Shown piece after piece: positions 28,270-41,507 of a stretch of 64,000 nucleotides of DNA. Each line of letters starts with the position of its first letter. Position 1 is the first letter of the stretch. Source of the stretch: Anarhynchus alexandrinus (lineage: Eukaryota > Chordata > Aves > Charadriiformes > Charadriidae); NCBI GenBank assembly GCA_008711295.1, contig VUYV01000157.1, positions 92,146 through 156,145 of the forward strand, in the 5' to 3' direction. The notes below the pieces were generated by a model. It searched no databases. It had not been told where the DNA came from and saw only the letters and a list, made by a program, of their open reading frames with translations. A program made the translations under genes and the position numbers.

Positions 28270-28752
28270 CTTCCTTTGTTGTTCCAAGTGGTGTTTGTCC
28301 TTCCCGTGGCTGCTAGGGATATTTAAACTGTAATAGACTTACTACTGGACCTGTGGTGCAGAGCCACTTCTTCACGAGTTGGGCCAAAAGCACTTGCACA
28401 CAGGGTATTATGACAAGCTAGTAATGCCTTGCCTGGATCACTGGCCTTCTCTAAATGCTTTTATGTTCACTGCAGCCTCAACGGACTCAGTTCCCAGTGA
28501 ACAGCGAGGGATGACTTGGTAAGACTACTCTTTTGCTATTATGATGAACAGAGACATTTTTGGAACGATTCCAGTACCGCTTCTCACCAGAGTCTCTTGG
28601 ATATCACATCTGCCAGAGGTGAAATTCACATGATAGCTGCATTAAAGCAAAAGTTCTTCGGCTTTGTCTTCATGAACAGCAGTCAGCCATGGAAAGCCAC
28701 CGCTGACCATTTGAGGGAAGGAGGATGCTCAGGGAAGGTAGACAGCAGAAGC

Positions 28753-29297
28753 TGTTGAGCTGACTCTGGCTGGGATGGAGTTAACTTCCCACATAACTTC
28801 CCCTGTGCTGCTGTGGTTTGGATTTGTGACTAAAACAGTATTGGTACCACCAACGTTTTGGCTATTGCTGAGCAGTGCTTTCACAGTGCTGATGCTTTCT
28901 CTTTTCCTTGCTCTGACCCCTCCCCTGCAGCGAGTAGGCTCGGGGTGGGTAAGAAATTGGGAGGGGACAGAGTGGGGGCACCTGACTCAAACTGGCCACA
29001 GGGGTATTTCCTATGATATGGTGTCATGCTCAGCACTAAAAAAAAAGGGGATTTTTGTCTTCCAAAGCAGCCGTTGCTCAGAGACTGGCTGGGCATTGCT
29101 CTGCTTGTAGGAGGCAGTGAATGATTGCTGTTACATCACTTGTCTTTTCCTCCTTCCTTCACTTGTTAAACTGTCCTTGTCCTGACCGATGAGTGTTTTC
29201 GTTTTTGCTCCTCCTGTCCTCTCCCCTCTCCTGCTGGGGGTGAGTGAGCGAGCGGCTGTGTGGGTGCTTAGCTGCTGGCCATGGTTAACCCACAACA
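28753..29297 (+). repeat. Solo LTR, avian ERVL-like
   Basis: 545 bp starting TGTTGAGCTGACTCTGGCTG and ending GGTTAACCCACAACA. It shares landmarks of the widespread avian ERVL-type LTR: GCTGGGATGGAGTTAACTT near the start, AACTGGCCACAGGGGTATTT and ATGGTGTCATGCTCAG in the middle, and GGTGAGTGAGCGAGCGGCTG near the end. No internal region or partner LTR is present, and no clear target-site duplication. It sits inside the Gypsy-like integrase remnant and so is younger than it. Confidence 0.8.
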
Positions 29298-30340
29298 ACT
29301 GTCCATATCTGTGGTTCTCTTCATGCAGACATATCAGGCAGTGCTGATGACTCCTTACCTGAGGTATGGTTTGGCTGCTAGATGGTTTGCATAACTCAGC
29401 ATTTTGTGGTATCTTGATGCTGTGCATCACGTAGCCTCTGGAGAATTTTAGCTAGCAGGGTTGTGGGGATGATCAGAAGAACCCTGTTCATCCATGGTCC
29501 GTCTTGTACCGCAGTCTACTGTCCATGCCCCCGTTACAGTCTGCAATCAGAGATCACTTTATATTTGATAGGCCAAATCGCTTGCCACCTGGCCAGTTGG
29601 TGATACCTTTTATTGACTTGCTGAGCTGATTAGATTTCAACTATGGTTCACATCCAGCTGGATTTCAGATAACTTCTGATCTGTGGTGAGTGAAGCAGTA
29701 AGGATCAGCTGCCACAATTTCTTCAGCCTCCTCTTGGTTACCACTCTCAAGGGCTCTTCACCATGTGTCTGCCACAAATACGTATAGAGAATCATGAGTG
29801 CAGACCTATTTATGAGGACTGATCACAAAACAATAATAAGTTGTAAAATATCGATGAATCTTTATTTATTGCGATCCAAGGTATTTCCAAAAGAGGATGG
29901 TTTGCTGTTATTTTTGCTGGTTACACTGAAGTCTAGAACAGCATTGGAAAAGTATCCACATGTTGAGGCAGTTTGCCTTCTTTTTCCCTAATCTAGGAAT
30001 TTATTTCCTCTGTATGAGAGGTTCTACATATGGTAGCGAGCTCACCTTATAATTTTGCTGCACCTGATGTTGGACAACTCATCATCCAAAGCAATGATTG
30101 CTTTGCATAGGTTGAAATGACCAAACTCAGAATAGATGTAAAAATCTAACTGATCTAATAGAACGGTAACCACTGTTGCAACGTAAAGCTCATACAAAGG
30201 TTGTAAACATCAGAAGTTCCAGGTACTGGTCTGTCTTAAAAATTAGTATAAACAGATAACATTTCATGTCATTGACTCTAGTTGGTTCAGCTACCATTTT
30301 GAAAATGGCTTCAGACTTACTCTTACTTTAATAATCACCA

Positions 30341-30921
30341 TCACCAGCAGTTATGAGGCCCAGAAAGGAAAATGTCATCTCTTTGAAGCTTACATTTCCT
30401 GTGTTTCAGATGATACGCAGTTTCCTGAAGTATTTGCAATATTTTGCATAGGTAATTGTTATTAGTCTGGGCAACAGAATTATGAACCAGAATATTGTAA
30501 AAATGACAGACCATCCCTTCCAGGCTTTCCAACAACTGGCTCTTCTTCTCTGAAAGACCTCAGATACCAAGGAAACAGCAGGCAACTGAATCTCTCAGAC
30601 AGAATGATTACCAACAGAAGTATTTGCCAAAATCCAAAGTTTGGCAGTGAGCTTGCTGGGGATTTTGCCATTTTCCAGCCAGTGCAGTTGGATCTTGTTT
30701 GGGATAACACATGTACTTCATATTTTTCTTGAGCTCCAAGTCATCAGTGCAGATGGCACATGCCATTCAAAAGGTTCACTACTTGTATCAATAACTTCCT
30801 TGTGGACCATTACTTGGAGCTGTTTGTGGACAGCCTTCCCAAAGGGAAATGGAATTACAGGGTGATGTGAATATGAAAGGTGGCCCAGAACTTGCCCCAA
30901 TTCGATGTGTGAACCAGGCAT
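30341..30921 (-). pseudogene. Ty3/Gypsy-like reverse transcriptase fragment
   Basis: Two same-strand open pieces (30718-30921 and 30341-30535) joined by frameshifted sequence. The first matches the segment just before and into RT (acidic strand, basic linker, IDTSSEPFEWHVPSAL); the second matches the catalytic palm with the YMDD-box region mutated (CHFYNILVH) and the following KC...FLG block. Identified from motif order and spacing, not from a database search. Confidence 0.7.
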
Positions 30922-32250
30922 CCTTCTTCACTTCCACTGCAGCTCAGCAGGGATGATGTGAGGTCTTTGACTGCACACATAGAATCTTGTATTATAGCTG
31001 CTTATTCAACATCTTGATGATCTGCAGAAGTATCTTCTCATGTGCAGAGTGTTTCTTGTTGGTAGGACAGAGCTTAAATTGAAAACCAAAATAGATTTAT
31101 GCAAGTTCTTGGTCATGACTTTTGTTCCTCTGTCAGTCTTGAAGGAGACTGAAGTGTCTCAGTGTCCAAGGACCAATGAGTTGGCCCAGGGCCATTTGCC
31201 AGATCTAATCATTGAAAGGTGTTGGCAGAAGTTAGCTCTGGACTGTGAAATTGTCCTTCCTTAGGGGCACTGGCTCACTTTTGTGACTTCTGCTCCATGG
31301 GACGTTCTTAGAAGGCATTCATTATGGTGTTGTCTGATGATATATCAACACCAGGCGGACACAGTGATTTGGGATATTTTTTGCCTACCTCTACCTGTCT
31401 GGTTCTTTTCAGGATGACTGGGTTATTATCAGAATGATGTTTGGTGTTTCTTTAATGACCAGCACTGGGAAGTAACATAAATATTGCCTATGGGATTACT
31501 GAGACCCCACAACACCTTGTTACATCCTCGCATTCTTGACTTGCGTAGCCATTGCAATTACTAAGTGTTGAATCAGTAGCAAACTGTAGATTTTCTAACA
31601 TGCACCATTTCAATATGCAAATAATGTTGCAACATTGTTTTAGAGTAAAGAGAGATGTGCGGAAATCCTCCTCTAACCCTTCTGAAGTTAAGGTAGAAGA
31701 TAGTTCAGGAGGAATTAAAATATTTATTCAAACATATTAATTAAAATATTATAAAATTTTACTTCTTTAGTCACCAAAATCAAAGACAGCGTTACAGTTT
31801 ATCCTATAATCTCATCAGACACATTGCTCCTTTTCTGTTTTGCTCTTTAGGGGTGGGTCCTTATATAAAATGCTCAAGTTTTGTTCTCCAGCTCATCCAA
31901 TCCACGATGAGTGGACTCAGAATGAGTGATCCCAGATCTCGCTTCTGCAAAACTGGAGTAGCAGGACTTGTTATCACTGCCAAGTACCCTTCTGTCTCTG
32001 TGGTTGTCTTCAGTGCTTCTGATTTCACTCCACTTCTGTCACCATACAATGCATCTGTTGTTTTAGTAAAACTCACCTGCTCAGAGACCTCTCTCCCTTC
32101 AGAGCCTGTGGATGTATCTTTCAGCAAGCCCAACACAGGAGGTAAAGCATGTCTGGGATAAACCCAGGGAAAATCTACCCAACTCCTCAGTGCCACAGTC
32201 GCTGGCAGTCTTCCGTGTCTGGCAAGAGTGCATTTACGCTGTATCACTGA

Positions 32251-35200
32251 GTCACTTCACTGGTGACTATTGACGCAGTGGCCCCCAGGTTGTACACTTT
32301 AATGTGGGTAGTGAAAGTATCCCACTGCCAAGTTGCTTGGAGTGGGAAGTGAAGCTATGGGCTTGGGCAGTGCTTGAAGATATTCAAAGCAGACCTTGCT
32401 ACTGCTGTCCCCAGTCCTCCTTTATCCCGTGCTGTTAGACCCTCAGGTTTCTGTCCTTCTGCCCCTCCTTTAGTCTCCTCCCCTAGTCCCACCCGTGTGA
32501 AATGCAAGCTAAAACCTGTTACCAATAAGGTCACCAAAACTCAGACTGTTATTTGATTGTGGGTGATAAATGAGAAAACATGAAGGTGAAAACTTCGTAT
32601 TTATTTTGGCACAGCTGTATTTGTTTCTTGGCAACTTGAATATTTCTTTGTCAAGTGTTGCTGCAGGTTCATAAAATATACAGTGAGTGTATTTGTCTCT
32701 CTTTTCTTCTTACTGAACTGTTGCAAGTCAGCCGTTTGCATTTTGCCACCTAACACACCCTTCTCATGAACGTCATATTATGCTTGCTACATTAAGCAGC
32801 TGAGAAATCGTTAACAAAGTTTTTGAAAGATTTATACTTCTTATATTGAGATTAGGTATATCAAAGTGATGTATAGTCATTCCAGGACTCTGGATCAGAG
32901 CAAAATAATGGCTTCCTTCAATATAATCTGTTACCTCTATTTGTAGCAGAAGGTAGCAGAAGGAGAGCCATGATCATGAGTAGTCTTTTGGGGTTTTGGG
33001 GGAGGGGTGGTGACTTCACCATACGACTTTGCAGTCTGAGGAACCAAAATTACCCAAAGCCCTAAAGGAGAAGAGCTGCCTCTAATGTGAAAGATCAGAG
33101 CAATCAAGACACGGGAGAATGGGGTGTCACTGGTGGGTTGAGAATTCAGCAAGGAAAAGGTAGGATCCTTTGATAAATCAATTTAATGTTGCGTGAAGGA
33201 GTTTCAAGCTGTAACTGAAACACTGATTGAAGTCAACAGAGAAAAAGGGGGAGATTGATAGTTGCTATATGCAGCAGAAATGTCCTGTTGATTATAGGCC
33301 TAGAAGCAGGTTAAGTGCTGGATTTAAGTATCAAACAGAAAAGTACTATGTCCAGTTGTCAGTTCTGTTTAAGAAAAAGTATTTTTAATGCATTTGTAAA
33401 CCATATATAGAATCACAATCAGAAAATACAAACCAAGAGTAGAAATTGCTGGGATACTGATAGCAAGGCACCCTCAAACTCCCAAAGTTTAAAAATGTAT
33501 AGTTGTCCAACACAAGGATTGCATATATAGATTTGTACAGCAGTCTGAATCATCAGCCTACTGACCGAACACCAGCGGACGGGTACAGCCTCACAACAGC
33601 TGCATTCCATGGGAAGTGGGAGAGAGGGAGCTATTCCACAAACAGGGAAGCTGGCAGAGAGGGGGTCATGGAGACAGAGCTAAACTCAGGAGTTCATAAG
33701 TTGCTATCTTAGGTACAGTACTCCTGCTGCTCTGTTTCTTTATAAAATGTATACAAACTGTTATTAACATCATTTAAGTTGAGTCCACATTTACATTGCC
33801 ACTGGGGGTGTGTAGCACGGGGACGCTGTGCACATTGTGCTGCTCCTCACGAGCCCCTCGGAGAGGCTTGGGGACACACCACCACACTGGGATGCGGGAG
33901 GGATGTAGCATTACAGCTTTCAGATCTCAGTTTATAGCCCTGCACTGATTTATGCTATATGGGTGTAGCATCTCTCACTCATACAGGAGCAGAGGCACAG
34001 AGGTGTGCTGAGGTGGCCAGAGCATCGACGTGGCATCATGCTCAGCGTTGCAGTGTTCAACTTAGGTACATAGTACCTGCGGTGGAGTCCTTCCTGCTGA
34101 GTTATGCATCTAAGTCCCTACAAAAGGGAGTTGCCCTACAAGGAAGGAGGGGTGATGGGAAAAGGGTGTTTTATCTAACGATTATCCTGTGTGAAATAAA
34201 TGAACATATGGAGCAGAGACAGGAACTGAGGATGGCTGTCCTCTAGGTGGATGCCATAACCAATACATGCATGCTTGCTCTCCCAGTGAATACTGGAAAG
34301 CTTTGTGAAGAGTGGGATGACTTTAAATGGAGAAAGTCCAAATCCAGTCTATGCTGACACGTAATGCGTTGTTCATTCTGGGAGCTGGAACACGTGGGTT
34401 CAAGTTTTCACAGGTGGAGAAGGGAACCGAGCCCAGTTCTCACACGTCTTGGGGAAGTGCTCTCACCCCTGAACAGTGACATGAAAGAACAGGCATAATC
34501 CCCTCCTTCTGAGGTGCTGCTTTCTGAACAAAATCGGTTGTCTTTCCTTTTTGAAGAATCCAACCCAAGAGGCATGCGTTAGGCATGCTGTGGGCATGTG
34601 TAACGGGCCCCGAGGGAAACGAACCTGAGGATACGTAGTCTGAGGAGTGACATTTGGCTGGAGATGAGTGTGGAGTCACTCAGCCCTGACCAGACCGGGG
34701 AACTCAGGGGCATGTGGAGGCGCAGAGGCAGAGGGCTTTCCACTGGTGAGAGTGTGGGGCTCTGGAGTAACCAGTTGGTTTTAGACCATGGGAGCACACA
34801 ACAGCTGGGGGCAGGGGAGAGCCTCCACCTTACACCATACTGCTCTTTGATGATGGAAGAAATAATAGCAAAATGCTTATTACCACACACATTTTTTTTT
34901 TTTTACCAAAGCTGTATTTCATGTTTATAAATGCTTTACTGAAGATCACTAGCAAACGAAGTGATCTTGTTTCACCACAAACCCTGGCAGCAGGGGCAAC
35001 TTTTCTATTTATCTGCATGTGGGGAATGCGCATTTGCAATTGAGAAACCAAAAAAGCAACAGTTTTAAGGAGCGTTTTTGGTGTTTCACAGCTCACCAGC
35101 AGGCCAAGCACCACCGGCTGCCTAGCAGTAGCTCAAAGGACGGTCCTTTGGAGGGTTAATCTAAGCAGGACTGACATGCCCTTAGTTTTACACAGGATGT

Positions 35201-37681
35201 GAATATCCGACGGGGGATTTGGTCCTTGGTAACTTATGTTGTGAGGAATTGAATTCAGATCTCAAAAGTCATGAGCCAATCTCTACGACTTTGGTGTCAA
35301 ACACCATAAGGTGTGTTCAGGTATCTATAAGTTGCATGTGAGGTTTCCTTCAGGGAATGAAGAGCATTCCTTGCTGTAAAATGGAAAGCAAAGAGATGTT
35401 TGAAGTTAGTCCTCTTTTCCGCTTCTACAAACATAATCCTTTTCACTGAACTTTTAATAGAGACAGTCAAAATTCTTAAACAACAGACTATAAATGTTTA
35501 AGAAACACTCAGATGACGTAATATCCTACAGAGAAATATTTTGGCGGCATGCTGTGCAACAATAAGAGCTTCGCTGAGGCAGACATTCAGCAAAAGCCTA
35601 ATTACATCTACACTGAGATTTGGTACCTGGTAGAAATTCTCCATGGGGACAAGGAAATTATATCCCTACCAGATAGAAAGCAATTTGCTATAATCTGAAA
35701 ATAATAATGTGAAAAGAGGGTCAGCTGGGTGAAAACAGTTCACAGGAAGAAAAAAAGCAAAGAAACGAGACATACAAGAAGAAACAATCAGAGTCTGATT
35801 AGACGGGGGAAGGAAGGAAAATTGGTACAACAGGGCATAACTCGCAGATTCCTGCTTGTTTACTCATCAGATGGGATATTGTCTTCAGTTTTAGCACTAG
35901 TAAGACTACTTAGTTTTCACTGTAAAAGAATCATGATACTCTACAATCATCAGCAAAGGGTTGCATGGACAGAGATCGATAAATCGCTATTAAATGAATA
36001 AACTGAACCCTCCAGCAATAAGGAATATGCAATTAAAGACTGCATACCAGAGAGCACACGTCAGGAAGTGTGAAGCACCATTGAAATTCCTACAGCAATT
36101 AATCCCTACATTCCATTTCCCCTTAGGGGAAGACAGCTGTCCTTAATTCTCCATTACCTTGTTCAGAGACAATGAATATGGAGATCCATATTAAAAAGGA
36201 GAACCCGTGAGCTGAAGTCCACTGGGCTGTGTTTGTGGAAATTGAGAGTAACTGTCTTGAAATCAAACCACCTTCTTTCCATGTACCCAACGGTAGCAGA
36301 CAACATAATATTGTTAAAAAAAAAAGAAGTATATAGTTTCTGATACAATTCTTTTTGTCTAAGGATATAAAGAAATCTTTGTGCTACACCTGAAGCAGCA
36401 ATTGCCTAATTTATGTTACTAACAAGCAAAGTAATAAGGCATCAAAATCTACCAAGTATTATATCTTGAAGTTTAGTTCAGTTACTAAATTTGCTCAGGA
36501 CTAGTATAGTCATCAAAATTTCAGTGAAATGGCACCTAATATAGGCATGGTTTGACACATTTTGATGAATAAAAAGTTGCTAAATAACGATACAGTCCTG
36601 TCCTGAAGACAGGACATCTTCAAATTATCTTGGGAGTATTGCTTCTCCTGTAAAACTCCTTCACATCAAGCAAGGTCCAAACATTGCTGCTACATTCCAC
36701 CATGACACAGTAGATCTTCCTGTTCAAATAGTTTAATTGATTTTAGCATAGTGTGATTTTGATGAAATGCCATTCGACAGAAAACATGATTAGGATGGGA
36801 AAGAGAAAACAGAAGTGAAAGAGAAAAATAATCAGTGTTTGTGCTAAAGCCTGTCAGAGATTATTTCTTTGCGTCTTTTGAATTTCTTCAGAGATGGTTT
36901 ACTCTGTCTCCTATAGCATAAGAGTGTTTTGATGTCTTATACAAAATTTCAAGATTTGTTTATTATTCCCATCTTCCNGTGGCAGTGTCCCTGCTCTGTC
37001 CAAGCTGGACCAAAGGCTTGAACCTCGGTATCTCATGTCCCAGAGATAACGTCTAGCACCGTGGTAGCCTCATTGCTGACAAGAGTCGTCACAAATACTA
37101 AAAAGTAGCACATAAGCAGCCAAAGAGGAAGATGTTTCAGCATCTCCTACGTAAATATTACTTAAGGTGGATCTCTGCTCATGGCTCAGGACTACCCGTA
37201 TTCTTCAGAAAATAACTCCATTGCAGAGGGAAAACCATGAAACGAAAGAAATCACTTATGTAGAAACCTTGCATTTTGGGCCCTGAACAAAACTCCTTTG
37301 ATATAGCAAACTTCAAAATCTGACATTTTACAGATGTATGCTGTTTGAATAACTTCATCTGAAAGAATCAGGCTAATTTCAGCAATTCAGAAATTCCTTT
37401 TTCTTTATTTGTGGCCACCCGCACAACTTGCTGTCTTTCAATGGGTTGTGTCTTCATCTGGATCTTAGGGAATGACTCATTTCTGTTTGATGCATTTATT
37501 TTGCATCTCATATCTTCTGAAAATACACATTCAATGGAAACCGCATATAATACTTCAGTTCTGTTTGTTTTAAAAACGCAGCCCAAGCTACAAATGATAC
37601 ATTCCTGAAGATGAAAAAAATGAAGACCATAGGGATATCAACTAGGAAGCAATTTGAGGATCCTCACCTAAAAGTATCCTT
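32251..37681. other. Gene-free interval
   Basis: Unremarkable non-coding DNA with short homopolymer runs (for example T runs near 34891) and the single N at 36978. Confidence 0.5.
36978..36978. other. Single N (assembly join)
   Basis: A lone N in otherwise continuous sequence. Unlike the one at 19435, the flanks are not duplicates of each other. Confidence 0.8.
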
Positions 37682-37733
37682 CCATGATCTTCAAGGTCCT
37701 TTCCAACCTAAACCATTCTATGATTCTATGATT
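37682..37733 (+). repeat. CR1 tail fragment
   Basis: Only the last 50 or so bases of CR1 remain: GATCTTCAAGGTCCTTTCC then ATTCTATGATTCTATGATT. Confidence 0.88.
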
Positions 37734-38721
37734 AAGCTGGTGTAACACTGGCTGAGAGAACGAGTTATTTCATGGCGTGCTTGACAAAACACATCTGTGT
37801 CGTGGCCCTATGGATCAGAAACCTCTTGTATTCTACCACAGCAGCGTTCACCGAGTTGCACTCAGGTCCCCAGGGTGGGCAGAGAAGAAAATGCGCATAG
37901 CAAAGCACACGCTGCCAGAGCACTCAAGACAGTTAGGAGATAAGAGATGTTACTGTACCAGCCTCTCAAAAATGGTCAGTGGCTTTTGGGTACTGCACTA
38001 GACAAATCTTAAAAGGTTCTTGATTTTCAAAACATGGCAAGTTTCCTCTGAAGACTGAGGGCTCTTTATGGGGTCTTGAACCAGAGACACTTAAAACCCC
38101 AGCCACGCTGACACACCAGGCACAGGGGATTAACGTTACACAGCCTGTTTTGAAACTCTTTGCCTCACCGTTTTACTGCCGTGGTGTCATTCCAGTTCTG
38201 AGATGCATTTTCTCTTAAACGCTTTGAATGAAATACATCAGAAATGTACATAGGCATTAATCTTTTTCTGATTAGCATTCCTCTCGGCCCTCAGATTTCA
38301 CCTCTAGCGCCTTCTCAGCTTTTATGTTCTTAAGAAACAGAGTCACGCAGAGAGATTTTAACCCTCAAAGAAGTCCTCCACGCTCAGGTTAGTAGTAAAG
38401 ATGTGAAAAGTGTTTATATTGACAAGATAAAAACACATACCCGTTTACTGGTTTTTATTGTTCAGGAGACACTGAAGAAACCCTGAAATTTGACCCACCC
38501 AAATAGTTTAAGTATCAATCGGTAACGTGACCTGTTGCAGGCAGTTTCCCTATCAAGAGGATTATCAGTCATGATTTATGGACTGGTGATTAGTAAGAAA
38601 CCTATGCAATTCTTTGTACCTGCAAAAGCTGCAAGGATGAGAAGAAGAGTTTATAACCACTGTCACTTTTACTGCTCAGCACAGTTTTTATAGCATTACT
38701 TCGGAGTGATCCCAGAAGGGC

Positions 38722-38850
38722 TTCTTGTACAAACTATTTAACTTATCTTTGTGGACTCAGAAAGCAAAAACCAAACACCACTAAGTCCTGGGATCCAACG
38801 TAAACCGTACGTCAGTCTTTCAGGCACATTTTCATTAGGTCAGCTTTTTT
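38722..38850. repeat. Unidentified interspersed repeat, copy A
   Basis: Resembles 44232-44352 at about 75% by eye. Shared landmarks are CTATTTAACT(T/C)ATCTTT, TGGACTCA, TCCTGG(G/T)ATCCAA and CA(T/G)TTTTCA. The family is not recognised. Confidence 0.5.
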
Positions 38851-38877
38851 GGGGGGGTGGGGTGGGGTGGGTGGGCT
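38842..38877. repeat. G-rich low-complexity stretch
   Basis: A T run followed by GGGGGGGTGGGGTGGGGTGG; G runs of this spacing could form a quadruplex. Confidence 0.7.
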
Positions 38878-39802
38878 GATTCATCAAACCCATTGTGTAG
38901 GATTCACAGCACTACATAAACATTAAACTCCTCCTTAGCTACTGGAAGATGGCAGTCCCAACATGCCTTATGGTAGCAATTTTCTTGGAAGCAACAGCTT
39001 CTTAGGGCACGGTTGGAATTGCATTTGAAATACTTTTGTCTCTCCCAATGTCAGTCTTTAGGAACACGCCAAAATAAGCATAATCTTGTTCAACCGTCAT
39101 TCATTTCTCCCATCCCAGTAGGAAGAATTCCCAGAAATATTTTAGGGCTCCATAGCATAGAAGCTGCTTCTGAGTTTGCCCAGCTCTCAAAGGTTGCAAC
39201 CAACGTGCAAGGTTTGCCAAGAAGTAACAGGATTTTATTTCTGTGGTTTTGCAAGTGTTTTGGTGAGGGCAATAAGCCAAGACAGAAACTGGTGACTCCA
39301 GCACATAGCGATCCTAATTCAAACTTAATAACTGCTGTGAGAAAGGCTTCTAGAAAACTGTTAGTAGTATTGCTCTTTGTGTAAGTTGCAGTCATCGAAA
39401 CACAGTATCTAAAAATACCAGAAAAACTAACTATTGAAATACACTATCACAACTTAAATGTTCAAGAATGGTAAGCAATTGGCAGCTGGATCCTTTGCAA
39501 GCCAACTCCGTATCTCCAGGATTACCAACAAAGACTGGTTACGTTTCTTTGGAAACATATTGCTCTCTAGAAGCCCATCTTATAAACAGTTTACACCATG
39601 TGTTCACAGCCACTCTTAATGGGTTCAGAATTTTGTAGGAGAGACAAAATTCTTCTTAGAAAGAATCTTCTTAGTGCAAGGCAAACCACCTTAATTTCTG
39701 AAGTCCTCATCAGCATGAAATACCTCTGATAAAGAAAGCGGTAGAGTTATATATTCCACACACAAATCTAAGTGGGATACAAAATACTGCATAATTAGCA
39801 AT

Positions 39803-40443
39803 NNNNNNNNNNNNNNNNNNNNNNNNNNNNNNNNNNNNNNNNNNNNNNNNNNNNNNNNNNNNNNNNNNNNNNNNNNNNNNNNNNNNNNNNNNNNNNNNNN
39901 NNNNNNNNNNNNNNNNNNNNNNNNNNNNNNNNNNNNNNNNNNNNNNNNNNNNNNNNNNNNNNNNNNNNNNNNNNNNNNNNNNNNNNNNNNNNNNNNNNNN
40001 NNNNNNNNNNNNNNNNNNNNNNNNNNNNNNNNNNNNNNNNNNNNNNNNNNNNNNNNNNNNNNNNNNNNNNNNNNNNNNNNNNNNNNNNNNNNNNNNNNNN
40101 NNNNNNNNNNNNNNNNNNNNNNNNNNNNNNNNNNNNNNNNNNNNNNNNNNNNNNNNNNNNNNNNNNNNNNNNNNNNNNNNNNNNNNNNNNNNNNNNNNNN
40201 NNNNNNNNNNNNNNNNNNNNNNNNNNNNNNNNNNNNNNNNNNNNNNNNNNNNNNNNNNNNNNNNNNNNNNNNNNNNNNNNNNNNNNNNNNNNNNNNNNNN
40301 NNNNNNNNNNNNNNNNNNNNNNNNNNNNNNNNNNNNNNNNNNNNNNNNNNNNNNNNNNNNNNNNNNNNNNNNNNNNNNNNNNNNNNNNNNNNNNNNNNNN
40401 NNNNNNNNNNNNNNNNNNNNNNNNNNNNNNNNNNNNNNNNNNN
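39803..40443. other. Assembly gap, 641 N
   Basis: A run of N downstream of RXYLT1. It does not touch any coding exon. Any open frame spanning it is an artefact. Confidence 0.99.
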
Positions 40444-40768
40444 TGGAAGTTTAAGGTAAATTTGGTCTAACAAGGTCTACATCTAAGCAGGGCTCATCAG
40501 CTCAGTGCTGAATTGTGGTGGCTGTACTTCCAGTCTCTGCTGAATGGAGTACATTTGCATTGCATTGCAACAGCTTGATGCTTCAGATAAAATGGGTCAC
40601 GGGAAATTCATGTTATACATACAATTCAGATCATTGTCTTCTTCGAGCATCTGCTAAGCATATAGCATGCAAGCTCCTAAAAATCCAGGTGTTCTGAAAC
40701 ATACCTTATTCCAGATCTAGAGCAGCCACTGTGAATATCATCCACTGTTAGGAAACTAAAACCCAGTG

Positions 40769-40880
40769 GTTTTTTTTGCTTTGGGTTTGTTTGGGTTTTT
40801 TTGGGAGTGTTTTTTTTTTGTCTTTTTGTTTTGTTGCCTTTGTTTGGGTTGTTTTTTTTGGTTTTTTTTGGGTTTTTTTT
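40769..40880. repeat. T/G-rich low-complexity stretch
   Basis: About 110 bases composed almost only of T and G runs (TTTGGGTTTG-like). Open frames here on either strand are compositional. Confidence 0.9.
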
Positions 40881-41507
40881 CACACAAAAGGCATGCAAGA
40901 AAACAGAAAAACACACAGAAGTGCTCTTGTATGATAAATATTCCAGAACTAGGTAGTATCATCACACAAATTAATACTACTGAGCAGTACAGTTGCACTG
41001 GCTTTTGAATTCCTGCTTGAGAATGAACCCATATGGCATGCTGATATTTAAAGACAGAAAACTGGCTATTACACCACCTCCAGTGTGCCAATGTTGTGCA
41101 TGCAGTAGCACCACTCAGCCGAACACACTGAAGATAATAGCACACGCTCATTTCTGATGTACAAGAGCCCTTTGGCTATATTTAACAAAAAACGTTGAAA
41201 CTTTGTTGTACATGAAGTATCATAAACATGCAAAATTATACTTCTGCCATTTTTTGGAGTTAACAAGTTTCAGCAGATTTTGAGACATCAGATAAGCTAC
41301 AAGCAAATTCATGTTTAAGGCCTGGGGTTCAGAATGTGCCGCTGTAACTGCAAGTAATGAATGCTCCCACACAGAACTTCACAAAGATATGTCCCAAGAC
41401 TAAAAGGAAATGAAAGAAAGCAATTTTGATATCTGAAATTAAAGGGGAAACATACTGCTGTGAAATTTCTAAGAAAGAGTTCTCTATTTTTACCTTGAAA
41501 TATACAT

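Larger units (their letters stand above)
28270..32250 (-). mobile_element. Decayed Ty3/Gypsy-like retrotransposon pol
   Basis: Minus-strand fragments occur in the correct pol order. RT start at 30921-30718: GSHIELG..., VIPFPFGKAVHKQLQ, VMVHKEVIDTSSEPFEWHVP. RT palm and thumb at 30535-30341: MVCHFYNILVHNS (degenerate xDDILV) then LKHRKCKLQRDDIFLSG (the usual KCxFxxxxIxFLG). Integrase start near 29450-29310: a CLICLHEE zinc-finger CxxC preceded by two His. Integrase end at 28455-28318: KALLACHNTL, then QLVKKWLCTTGPV, the ALLAYRxTPL and QLLMxRRLRT signatures. Stops and frameshifts are frequent. 31861-32247 may be the gag/pro part but is not recognisable. A solo LTR interrupts the integrase region. 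Confidence 0.7.

Noticed and set aside
36970..36990. Second duplication at the single N (36978)
   Set aside because: Compared the flanks and saw no repeated sequence; treated as a plain join.
39691..40473. 260-codon minus-strand frame
   Set aside because: Most of it is the run of N; the coding ends on each side are short and unrelated.
40756..41151. 131-codon minus-strand frame ending in Lys/Asn/Pro-rich sequence
   Set aside because: The unusual composition comes from the T/G-rich low-complexity stretch.
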